The translations under genes and the position numbers were made by a program. The notes beneath the pieces were generated by a model. That model saw nothing but the letters and a program-made list of their open reading frames with translations, was not told where the DNA came from and ran no database searches. A stretch of DNA of 13,013 bases from JAQICB01 sp046482735 (GTDB taxonomy: Bacteria; Bacteroidota; Bacteroidia; Bacteroidales; UBA1715), in NCBI GenBank assembly GCA_046482735.1, contig JAWOEL010000077.1, positions 1 through 13,013 of the forward strand. Direction: 5' to 3'. Within the stretch, counting starts at the first letter, position 1. Every line of letters begins with the position of its first letter. Positions 5,425-12,455 of this stretch are shown here, in pieces.

Positions 5425-8400
5425 TTATTTTTGTTGTACAGAAAAAATACCTGCCTGAGTAGCCGGCAGGTAAATATTGAAAGTAGCACCTTTATTTGGT
5501 GTGCTTGTTGCGATAATAACGCCATTGTGATTGTCCACTATTTTTTTGACGATAGCAAGACCAATACCGGTGCCTGCGTATTCTTCTTTGCCATGCAGTT
5601 TCTGAAAAACATCAAATATTTTGGTGCTGAATTTTTGTTCAAAACCAATACCGTTGTCACTAATAGCAATATGGCAGTATTCTTTATGCGGCGTAAGATC
5701 CTTAATACGTGATTGTTCATTTTTAATATACCGACTTGTTATTTTTATATGAGGAGTCACCTCCGGATTTGAATATTTGAGAGCATTGCCAATAAGATTG
5801 TGTAAAAGCTGGCGAAACTGAAAAGGAATGATTTTCACCTTGCACATATCGGCAACTTCCACAAGAGCTTTTTTCTCCGAAATTGGTTCTTTCAGTTCGG
5901 TTTTAACCTCCTCAACAATATCGTTGAGATTGATATGTTCAAATTCCCGTTCGTCAGTACTTAAACGAGAGAAAGAAAGCAAATCCAAAATAAGTTGTCG
6001 CATTCTTTCAGTTTCCTGCTGCATAAGCTGGAAATATTTTTTCCCTTTATCAGATAAATGCTGGTTTTCTTTTTCTACAATTAATCCTGCAAAGGTTTGT
6101 AATTTACGAAGTGGCTCCTGTAAATCATGACTCGAAACATAAGTGAATGCTTCGAGTTCTTTGTTCATATTCAAAAGCTCTTTATTGTTATCCACCAGAC
6201 GTTCGTTCGCTTCTTTTAATTCACACGTTCGTTTATCAACCGCTTCTATCAATCGCTGTTTTTCTTTTTCACGGTCGCGAACTTCTTTCTTAAGTGATTC
6301 TCTCTCTCTCATTTCTTTTTCTATCACCAACCGCCTTACTTCCGTAATGTCGGACATAACAAGAAGAATTAATTCTTCACGATGTGTTTTCTGGATAATA
6401 CGGTTTGCGTTGAGCGACATTATTTTTTCACCTACATTCAAAAAAGTGTGTTTAACTTCGTAATTATAAAATTGAGTGTCGTTGGGAATGATCTTTTTAA
6501 GGAGTGTTCGTAATTGGGGAATGTCCCATTGTTTGTTACCCAATTCATATAAAAACACTCCTTCGGTTTGCTCTTCGGTAACATCGAATGTTTTGTAGAA
6601 TGCCTGGTTTGCAGATTTTACCCGAAGGTCTTTTCCTAAAACCAGTAAGGGATCGTGCATGGTAGAAACAATAGCATTGGAATATTCATACGATTCATTA
6701 AGCAAATCAATACGTGTTTGCAATTCCTGATTTGTGGTAATAAGTTCTTCGTTGGTAGATTCTATTTCTTCTTTTGAAGTTTCCAACTCCTCATTAACCG
6801 TTTGCAGCTCTTCATTACTCGAAACCACCTCTTCATTTGCACTTTGCAATTCTTCGGCAAATGCTTCCTGTTCATGCGAAGCTGAAAGTGCATCGGCATG
6901 TGCTGCTGCTAATTGCTGTTCAAGTTTTTGTATCCTTTGGTCTTGTACCGACGAATTATGCCCGGCACTATCCTGCCCCGGCGAATAATATTCAGCTTGC
7001 TCATGTTCGGTAAAAAGAATAAGGAGCAAGGGTTCGTTCCATTCTAATTCAAGAGGAACAATTTCAAAGCTTATAATGCGTACTTCTGCATTAATTTTCA
7101 ATTCAATCCCACTTTTACGAGCAGATTCTTTTGATTTCATGACTTTTGAAATGGAATTACGCAACTCAAACGCAATTTCAGGACGTGCCATCTTTAAAAT
7201 ATTAAAAGTAGCTTTACCTTTTGGGTTTGTAAGAAATAAATCGGTTGTGCCACGAAACTGTATAATTTCCATTTGGTAATCAACAATTACACTTGCCGGC
7301 ATAAAATCCGAGACAAGTACTTCATCAATAGCATTGTCGAGTTTTTGTTGAGAACTGGACATGTTGGTTTTGTGTCGAACATTTACCGGAACTTTTTTTT
7401 CGGAAGCCTTTGATTGTGCATAGCGAGGAGAAAGTTCCGGCAACCGTTGCGAACCTGTATTATTTTTTCGCAAAAATATTTTATACTTTTCATGGAAAGT
7501 TGAAAAAAGATTCGTTGACTGGCTGATATTTTCTGATTTGCCAAGCATTAAAAAACCGTCGTTGTTTAATGCGTAATGAAAAGTGTGTGCCGCCTTTTTT
7601 TGTGCTGCAGTATCAAAATAAATAAGGAGGTTGCGACAACTGATAAAATCGAGACGCGAAAAGGGCGGATCGCGTAAAATATTATGCGGAGCAAACACAC
7701 ACATATCGCGTATTGCTTTATTCACACGGAAATCACCGTCTGCTTTCACAAAAAAACGCTGGATACGCTTTGGAGAAACAGTTTCTAATTCCTGCTTTGT
7801 ATAAACACCTACACGGGCTTTGGCTATAGCCTGTTCACTTAGGTCGGTTGCAAAAATCTGAACGGGGATATGTGTGGTAAGGCTTTCATTAATCTCAAGC
7901 AGCATCATGGCTATAGAATAGGCTTCTTCGCCGGTTGAACATGCCTGTACCCATATACGGAAAGACTCTCCCTCTTTTTTTCTTTTCAGCAATGTTGGAA
8001 AAAGTTCTTCTTTTAAATAATTGTGTGTATCGCTGTCGCGAAAAAAACTGGTTACATTAATAAGCAAATCCTGATACAGAATATTTGTTTCTTCGTTTTT
8101 TTGGGTAAGCAATTGAGCATATTCTGTGATATTTGTTATTTTGTACAACAGCATTCGGCGAATAATGCGTCTCTTAATAGTATTCATTTTATATACACTA
8201 AAATCAACACCTGTAGCTTTAAATAGCTGATTGAGAATGCGTTTTAAATCAGGATTGTTGTTGTCAATCAGATTTTTGCTATCGGATTTTGCACCAATAT
8301 TTTTCACAAAAGGGTGCTTGCTGAGTCGTGCCAATTCGTATGCTATTTCTTTTGGCGACAATATAAAATCTATCGCACCTGTTGCTATTGCAGAGTGAGG

Positions 8401-8904
8401 CATGCTTTTAAATTTTGCAGTATCGTTTTGTGCAAACGTTAATCCCCCCTCTTGTTTAATGTCTTTTATGCCAACCGTTCCATCACTCGCACTGCCCGAA
8501 AGAACAATACCGATAACTCTCTCTTTTTGAGCACGGGCAAGTGAAGAGAACAGAATGTCAATAGAAATTACCGTGCTACTTTTTGAACGAGGAATTAATT
8601 GTATGTTTCCGTCTGTTACTTCAATTCCTTTATCATAGGGGATAACAAAAACATTATTCGGTTTAATCTTATCCATGTTATCTATTTCCTGCACCTTCAT
8701 CTGTGTCTTCTGCGATAAAATTTCAGTTAACATGCTTTTGTGGTCGGGACTCAGATGCTGAACATATATGAAAGCCATGCCCGTATCAGGAGGAAGATAT
8801 TTTAGCAACTCCATAGTAGCTTCCAACCCACCGGCAGATGCACCAATGGCAACAATAGGAAAATGACTGTTTTGTGATGGAGAGGTGCTTTTTTGTATTG
8901 TCAT
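5425..8904 (-). CDS. CheB-CheR-PAS-histidine kinase hybrid
   Basis: This large cytoplasmic hybrid has 1159 residues. Order: CheB methylesterase (about 15-200) with Ser23 (GASAGG), His50 (VQHLSPDH) and Asp141 (SASDGT); CheR methyltransferase (about 220-480) with NVTSFFRD, the SAM loop QACSTGEEAY and CRNLLIYF; a degenerate PAS-like domain (about 528-635); a coiled coil (655-735) with seven perfect heptads, most of them NEEL; a PAS domain (738-858); a second coiled coil (860-918); HisKA with His926 in SSHDLQEP; and HATPase_c with N1040, DNGIG (1083-1087) and GTGIGL. All catalytic motifs look intact. There is no receiver domain, and separate CheY-like genes lie on each side. No MCP or CheA is present, so the methylation target is unknown. 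Such CheB/CheR-kinase hybrids are often classed as sensor kinases rather than chemotaxis proteins. Start is ATG, 52 nt after the proximal receiver gene. Confidence 0.95.
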   Translation of the reverse strand: MTIQKSTSPSQNSHFPIVAIGASAGGLEATMELLKYLPPDTGMAFIYVQHLSPDHKSMLTEILSQKTQMKVQEIDNMDKIKPNNVFVIPYDKGIEVTDGNIQLIPRSKSSTVISIDILFSSLARAQKERVIGIVLSGSASDGTVGIKDIKQEGGLTFAQNDTAKFKSMPHSAIATGAIDFILSPKEIAYELARLSKHPFVKNIGAKSDSKNLIDNNNPDLKRILNQLFKATGVDFSVYKMNTIKRRIIRRMLLYKITNITEYAQLLTQKNEETNILYQDLLINVTSFFRDSDTHNYLKEELFPTLLKRKKEGESFRIWVQACSTGEEAYSIAMMLLEINESLTTHIPVQIFATDLSEQAIAKARVGVYTKQELETVSPKRIQRFFVKADGDFRVNKAIRDMCVFAPHNILRDPPFSRLDFISCRNLLIYFDTAAQKKAAHTFHYALNNDGFLMLGKSENISQSTNLFSTFHEKYKIFLRKNNTGSQRLPELSPRYAQSKASEKKVPVNVRHKTNMSSSQQKLDNAIDEVLVSDFMPASVIVDYQMEIIQFRGTTDLFLTNPKGKATFNILKMARPEIAFELRNSISKVMKSKESARKSGIELKINAEVRIISFEIVPLELEWNEPLLLILFTEHEQAEYYSPGQDSAGHNSSVQDQRIQKLEQQLAAAHADALSASHEQEAFAEELQSANEEVVSSNEELQTVNEELETSKEEIESTNEELITTNQELQTRIDLLNESYEYSNAIVSTMHDPLLVLGKDLRVKSANQAFYKTFDVTEEQTEGVFLYELGNKQWDIPQLRTLLKKIIPNDTQFYNYEVKHTFLNVGEKIMSLNANRIIQKTHREELILLVMSDITEVRRLVIEKEMRERESLKKEVRDREKEKQRLIEAVDKRTCELKEANERLVDNNKELLNMNKELEAFTYVSSHDLQEPLRKLQTFAGLIVEKENQHLSDKGKKYFQLMQQETERMRQLILDLLSFSRLSTDEREFEHINLNDIVEEVKTELKEPISEKKALVEVADMCKVKIIPFQFRQLLHNLIGNALKYSNPEVTPHIKITSRYIKNEQSRIKDLTPHKEYCHIAISDNGIGFEQKFSTKIFDVFQKLHGKEEYAGTGIGLAIVKKIVDNHNGVIIATSTPNKGATFNIYLPATQAGIFSVQQK

Positions 8905-8956
8905 GTAAGAAAAAATATCATAATAGTAAAAATTGAATACTGTTTCACAAAAAACC

Positions 8957-9448
8957 TTATTCCGTTAATTTGCTTTCATTGTTATCAGGAATTACTATTG
9001 AATTACCGGTAATTATAAAATTTTCTTTAAGTGGCAAAGGATTATTTTTTTGCGTTACGAGAGTTAGTGCTTCATAAATAACTTTTTTCAATTGCAAAAA
9101 ATCAACCGGCTTGCAAATATAGTAGTGTGCAGCATCTTTAAAAACCACCGTAATCATATCTTGCTCAGAATAAGTAGAAAGTATAATAACCGGAAGATTT
9201 TGCAATTCGCTATTGTGTTTTATTGCTCCTAAGGTTGCAAAACCGTTTTTTCGCGGCATATTAAGATCCAAAAATAACACATCAGGCAAAACAGTTCCTT
9301 TTGTAGTAAGTTCCTCAATCACCTGTTCGCCATTATGCACAATGGTAAGACGTGCCGGCACAGAGAGCTCAGCAAGGGCATCTTTAAAAAGAAGGCAATC
9401 AGCTTTGTCGTCGTCGGCAAGAAGAATGTTAAGGTTTTGTGTAAACAT
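8957..9448 (-). CDS. CheY-like single-domain response regulator (proximal receiver)
   Basis: This is a 163-residue stand-alone receiver and the first gene of the signalling operon. It has the acidic triplet D12-D13-D14, phospho-acceptor Asp61 in FLDLNMPRKNG, switch Ser/Thr at 91-92 and Lys113 in ICKP. The tail after about residue 135 is longer than in the distal receiver and has no recognisable domain. Together with the hybrid kinase and the distal receiver it suggests a kinase with two diffusible receivers, one of which may be the output and the other a phosphate sink or competitor. Which is which cannot be decided from sequence. The ATG at 9448 is followed by typical receiver strand 1 within seven residues, so the start is secure. 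Confidence 0.92.
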   Translation of the reverse strand: MFTQNLNILLADDDKADCLLFKDALAELSVPARLTIVHNGEQVIEELTTKGTVLPDVLFLDLNMPRKNGFATLGAIKHNSELQNLPVIILSTYSEQDMITVVFKDAAHYYICKPVDFLQLKKVIYEALTLVTQKNNPLPLKENFIITGNSIVIPDNNESKLTE

Positions 9449-9452
9449 ATGA

Positions 9453-9460
9453 CAAATGTA
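9453..9460 (-). promoter_or_regulatory. Possible -7 box of the signalling operon
   Basis: The minus strand reads TACATTTG, matching TAnnTTTG, ending 4 nt before the ATG of the proximal receiver. If used, the transcript would start almost at the start codon and be nearly leaderless. No matching -33 TTTG is visible, so this may be a chance match in AT-rich DNA. Confidence 0.25.
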
Positions 9461-9515
9461 TATATATTAGTCTGTAATACCTATTAAAATGAGTAAATAC
9501 GTTTACGCACATATA

Positions 9516-9962
9516 TTATTTTAAACTGATGAGATCGGTAAATAATACCATTTCTGAATCCGGAAATTGAACGTCAGCTTCGTTTTCAGCAGTAATAAAA
9601 ATTTTAATCGGTTTGTCAAAACTTACCGTTTCAAACGATGCTTTCAGTTTATTTGATATTGAACTAGTTGAGCTCACAATCTGACCTAAATTTTTTATTT
9701 CGTCTTTATTGGTACGCATCCATAATACATACACATTCCGAGGTGGTGACAAATCTTTTGAATTTGCCAAATTAGTTACATCTACCTTTATTTGGTAGTT
9801 TTTATTATCATCCTCTTTAACAATGACTGTTCCTTTTGCTGCCGGAACAACAGACGACGATAAAAAGTCCGCTTTTGTGGCACATGAACTAAATACAGCT
9901 ACCATGAATAGTATTCCAAGGTATACCATCATATTCCGTATTCTATGTGTATGTGTTTTCAT
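9516..9962 (-). CDS. Putative lipoprotein, envelope-associated
   Basis: This 148-residue protein has a lipoprotein signal: charged N-terminus, hydrophobic stretch 12-24 and lipobox FSSC with Cys27 as the lipidation site. The mature part is a single beta-rich domain with a YVLWMRTNKDEIKNLGQI segment. That segment loosely recalls the C-terminal domain of anti-sigma-K (RskA-type) proteins, which have YVVW...LG patterns; I regard this as a weak resemblance only. It starts 27 nt after the 126-residue gene and is the last gene of a short operon with that gene and the holin-like gene. The ATG at 9962 gives a good signal peptide; ATG at residues 11-12 would shorten the charged region. Confidence 0.8.
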   Translation of the reverse strand: MKTHTHRIRNMMVYLGILFMVAVFSSCATKADFLSSSVVPAAKGTVIVKEDDNKNYQIKVDVTNLANSKDLSPPRNVYVLWMRTNKDEIKNLGQIVSSTSSISNKLKASFETVSFDKPIKIFITAENEADVQFPDSEMVLFTDLISLK

Positions 9963-9989
9963 ATATTTATTATTTGTAATAAAAATTCA

Positions 9990-10370
9990 TCAATTGCTAT
10001 CTTCAGATTTTTCTTCCGATAAAGATTCGTCAATTTCTGCAAACAAACTTTCTATGCCTTTGCTTATTAATGGAACAGATATCAACTCCATTACACTTGA
10101 AGCAAAAAAATCACTGAAGTTTTGTTTTTTTCCAAAGTTTTGTTCAATAATATAATCAGTTCCCATATTCACAACAATTTTAGAGAGGTTTATCACATCC
10201 CTTTTTCCATTCTGTTCCTCATCTTTATTTGTTTTCGAAGGATTAAAAACAGTTTGTTTTATGTCGCTGAACGATTGGCTGAGTCCTTCCTCAAGCTTTG
10301 TTCTTTCAGCTTTCAATTGCAAAATTTGCTCTGTCAATGATGTATTGTCCGAAATTTCATTAGTACTCAT
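9990..10370 (-). CDS. Hypothetical protein, 126 residues
   Basis: I do not recognise this protein. It is soluble-looking, with no signal peptide. Residues 9-45 are helical and probably coiled-coil (TEQILQLKAERTKLEEGL). Residues 46-60 are a charged linker, and the C-terminal half (61-115) has mixed hydrophobic segments such as SVMELISVPLISKGI that could touch a membrane. The tail is strongly acidic. It starts with ATG 18 nt after the holin-like gene and ends 27 nt before the lipoprotein gene, so it is almost certainly cotranscribed with both. Confidence 0.8.
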   Translation of the reverse strand: MSTNEISDNTSLTEQILQLKAERTKLEEGLSQSFSDIKQTVFNPSKTNKDEEQNGKRDVINLSKIVVNMGTDYIIEQNFGKKQNFSDFFASSVMELISVPLISKGIESLFAEIDESLSEEKSEDSN

Positions 10371-10388
10371 TTTGTTAACTTTTGTAAT

Positions 10389-10727
10389 TTAACATATCTC
10401 TTGTATAATCTTATCGCGCATATGATTAATCAACAATTTTTTTCGACCAACAATTAATATTATAGCCACAAGAAGATAAAATCCTGTAACAATACCATAT
10501 CCCAAATATGTATTATCGAAAACATCTGAAAGGTACATGCCGACACCAAGACTTAAGAAAAAAACAAACAAACTAATTACCACCCCTATAATCAATACAC
10601 TTATCAACTTTGCTATTATTGAAGAAGTGCGTTGAGCTGTTTCTAGTTTAACAATCTCAATAGTTGAGTTGGTGTAAGTCGTGAGCTTACCAATTAATTC
10701 TTCTAATTTCTCCAGCTTTAATTTCAT
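10389..10727 (-). CDS. Holin-like / DUF1469-type small membrane protein
   Basis: This 112-residue inner-membrane protein has an N-terminal amphipathic helix (1-38) and two membrane segments (about 40-66 and 75-95), followed by a basic tail. The layout fits the putative holin superfamily III / DUF1469 (YqjE-like) proteins, which in enterobacteria sit beside the stress-induced, ribosome-associated YqjD/ElaB proteins; despite the name they are not usually phage genes. Here too the neighbour upstream is a YtxH protein. The frame is open to a TTG at 10775, but that codon lies in a terminator-like stem. The ATG at 10727 gives a normal family N-terminus, so I use it. Confidence 0.82.
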   Translation of the reverse strand: MKLKLEKLEELIGKLTTYTNSTIEIVKLETAQRTSSIIAKLISVLIIGVVISLFVFFLSLGVGMYLSDVFDNTYLGYGIVTGFYLLVAIILIVGRKKLLINHMRDKIIQEIC

Positions 10728-10763
10728 GGGGCTATATTTAATTGATTGTGATTTTTTTACTAA

Positions 10764-10809
10764 AAAAATAACCAACCGTTTAGATTCAACGTCACGATTG
10801 GTTATTTTT
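10764..10809 (-). terminator. Intrinsic terminator-like hairpin after the YtxH gene
   Basis: A perfect 12-bp inverted repeat, 10764-10775 with 10798-10809, encloses a 22-nt loop containing a further CGT/ACG pair. On the minus strand the stem runs into a T-rich tail (TTATTTTTTTA). It starts 11 nt after the YtxH stop, so it should end the YtxH transcript or attenuate read-through into the three genes behind it. A-rich flanks would allow some activity on the other strand too. Confidence 0.6.
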
Positions 10810-10820
10810 ATAAAGCAGAC

Positions 10821-11096
10821 CTACTGTTTTTCAGCTTTTTTCTGTGCACTTTCTTTCATTCCCTCAGCCTTTTCTTTGGCTAAATTTTCTTGTTCCTCCG
10901 CCTTACGACGGATATCTTTTACTTCCTTTTTCATTTTCTTTTTTATATCCTGAGCAGTACTTTTTGCTCCATCAGCAATATTACTTCGGGTTTTACTTCC
11001 TTTATGCGGGGCAAACAAGACTCCAAGTGCGGCTCCTGCCATAGCTCCAAGAAGTATTCCTCCAACTAAACTGCCTGTGTGATTTGATTTTTCCAT
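10821..11096 (-). CDS. YtxH domain-containing protein
   Basis: This is a 91-residue stress-associated membrane-anchored protein. Residues 8-28 form one glycine/alanine-rich membrane segment (LVGGILLGAMAGAALGVL) followed by the YtxH signature APHKGSKTR at 29-37. The rest is a long, highly charged, Lys/Glu-rich helix likely to be a coiled coil exposed to the cytoplasm. Members are commonly induced by general stress in Firmicutes and are frequent in Bacteroidota; the biochemical role is not established. ATG at 11096 is the clear start. A terminator-like hairpin follows the stop, so it may be made in excess over the downstream holin-like, 126-residue and lipoprotein genes. Confidence 0.9.
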   Translation of the reverse strand: MEKSNHTGSLVGGILLGAMAGAALGVLFAPHKGSKTRSNIADGAKSTAQDIKKKMKKEVKDIRRKAEEQENLAKEKAEGMKESAQKKAEKQ

Positions 11097-11195
11097 ATTA
11101 TTTAATTTTTGTATGTATAATTACTTTATTTCTTTCTTAATACTTCATAGCATGTTATAAACCATTTTTTCAATGTCACTGCTTCAAAACAAAGT

Positions 11196-11268
11196 CTGGA
11201 AGACTTAATAATTGAACGGGGATTCACGAATTTTCGAGTTGTCCAATTATTAAGTCAAAGGGTTCCAG
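11196..11268 (-). other. Long inverted repeat between the barrel and YtxH genes
   Basis: A perfect 13-bp pair, 11202-11214 with 11244-11256, is extended outward by CTGGAA (11196-11201) with TTCCAG (11263-11268) across a 6-nt bulge. A small CGAA/TTCG hairpin (11227-11236) sits in the loop. It starts 29 nt after the barrel stop and is about 100 bp upstream of the YtxH start. It could end the barrel transcript, although only a weak TTTGTTTT follows on the minus strand, or act as an operator or leader structure for YtxH. Confidence 0.5.
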
Positions 11269-11297
11269 TCTATATTTGGAGAGTTTTCGGAGAGACA

Positions 11298-11954
11298 TTA
11301 ATTACTGAATAAACGGTATCCGACAGTTGCCTGATACCAAATGTTTTTATACCGTGGAGTTGACGAAGTTCCGTCGCCGTCGTTGTCTTGAATATCAATA
11401 CCTACCCGTGCACCAACAACAAATTGTTCGAAATTAACGTCAAATCCGCTTACCATAGACAATGTGTTTTTTCGAATATTATCATTGTCAAATTCTTCAT
11501 CTTCGTTAAAGCCAACAAACTCATTATCTAAATCAAATGATTCTTGTACCAAATACGAAAATTGAGGACCTGCCAGTATGGTAAGAGATTCTATCGGTTT
11601 TATTGCCACGAAAATAGGTACATCAATATAATTTGAGGTGCGAGTATATGTATATTCGCTTCCGAGAAAACTTCCCGAGCCCATATATCCTTTTTGAGAA
11701 AAAAGCAACTCAGGCTGAATACCCAAATATGTCCCAAGGGGTATTGATGAAAATACACCACCAGCGAGACCTAATTTAAAATCAGCCGTAAAATCCTCAC
11801 CTTCGGAATCATATACATTCGATACATTTGTACCTATTTTTACACCAAAGTGCATCATATCTCGTGTGTCCGCGGATTCATCCTGTGCATTACCAACATG
11901 TACCATAAATGCTAAGACCGTCGTTAATAAAATTGCATGTTTAAATTGTTTCAT
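11298..11954 (-). CDS. PorT-family outer-membrane beta-barrel protein
   Basis: This 218-residue secreted protein has a Sec signal peptide (about 1-23, cleavage before Gln24 after GNA). The mature part has alternating beta strands with aromatic girdles. The opening HFGVKIGTNVSN, the middle GIQPELLFSQKGY and YIDVPIFVAIKP, and the closing WYQATVGYRLF strand match the PorT-family / OMP_b-brl_2 barrels (PF13568) common in Bacteroidota. An acidic stretch around 141-158 and an Asp-rich loop near 185-195 (DIQDNDGDGT) are likely surface or turn loops. Function is not known for most members, and PorT itself aids type IX secretion, but this short generic member should not be assumed to do so. It lies 41 nt after the lmo0937-type gene and may be cotranscribed with it. 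Confidence 0.88.
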   Translation of the reverse strand: MKQFKHAILLTTVLAFMVHVGNAQDESADTRDMMHFGVKIGTNVSNVYDSEGEDFTADFKLGLAGGVFSSIPLGTYLGIQPELLFSQKGYMGSGSFLGSEYTYTRTSNYIDVPIFVAIKPIESLTILAGPQFSYLVQESFDLDNEFVGFNEDEEFDNDNIRKNTLSMVSGFDVNFEQFVVGARVGIDIQDNDGDGTSSTPRYKNIWYQATVGYRLFSN

Positions 11955-11995
11955 TTTCGTGTGTTTTAAATGTTATAATTACTATTTTGATGTTG

Positions 11996-12148
11996 CTAAA
12001 CTTTACGACCTCTAATAAGTCGCAACAATACTCCAACTACAGCAATAACAAGTAAGATGTGTATAATATTTCCCAAATCCATGGCATAAAAACCCACAGC
12101 CCAAAGAATAAGTAACACTACTGCGATGATGTATAGAAGATTGTTCAT
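11996..12148 (-). CDS. lmo0937-family mini membrane protein
   Basis: This 50-residue protein consists of two membrane segments (about 3-19 and 27-43) with a short loop and the basic tail RLIRGRKV. The pattern MNNLLYIIAVVLLILWAVGF...NIIHILLVIAVVGVLLRLIRG, read with its gap, is that of the lmo0937/DUF5670 family, which is common in Bacteroidota and Firmicutes and of unknown function. The frame stays open upstream to 12253, but the added 35 residues are cysteine-rich and unlike the family, so the ATG at 12148 is chosen. It may share a promoter with the barrel gene 41 nt downstream. Confidence 0.85.
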   Translation of the reverse strand: MNNLLYIIAVVLLILWAVGFYAMDLGNIIHILLVIAVVGVLLRLIRGRKV

Positions 12149-12223
12149 TGTATTTAATTTTAAAAAGTTATTTAATTTAGTACAACAAAGATGATGCGAT
12201 TTGTGTCCAAGAGTGTTACATAA

Positions 12224-12231
12224 CAAATATA
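12224..12231 (-). promoter_or_regulatory. Possible -7 box for the lmo0937-type gene
   Basis: The minus strand reads TATATTTG, matching TAnnTTTG, 75 nt before the ATG at 12148. It would give a leader of roughly 68 nt. No -33 TTTG is seen at the proper spacing. Its presence within the upstream open frame is another reason to prefer the start at 12148. Confidence 0.3.
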
Positions 12232-12455
12232 AATTGTTACATATTTCACACATAACCTACAACATGCTGTTTTCCTAAAGATTCTAATACATTTATATTC
12301 TGAAATTCTAAATCGTATGAAACCGGAAATTAATTTTCTATTTCTCAATTTCTGCTTAATACTGTTAAGTTGGTAAAAGATCTTAGATTTGATATTTTTT
12401 CATACCGTCACTACTATTACTCACAGACACATACAATCAAAAAAATCAGCTTACA

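Noticed and set aside
5828..7279. Several plus-strand open frames of 67-106 residues opposite the hybrid kinase
   Set aside because: They are Ser-rich antisense shadows of coiled-coil and kinase codons, with no start signals or family resemblance.
10389..10727. A phage holin and hence a prophage
   Set aside because: No lysis, structural or integrase genes are nearby, and the neighbours are stress-type envelope genes, so the holin-like name reflects only a membrane topology family.
10728..10775. An N-terminal extension of the holin-like protein to a TTG at 10775
   Set aside because: This codon lies in the stem of the terminator-like hairpin; ATG 10727 gives the usual family start.
12149..12253. 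A 35-residue N-terminal extension of the lmo0937-type protein
   Set aside because: The extension is cysteine-rich, unlike the family, begins upstream of a possible -7 box, and the ATG at 12148 gives the exact 50-residue family length.
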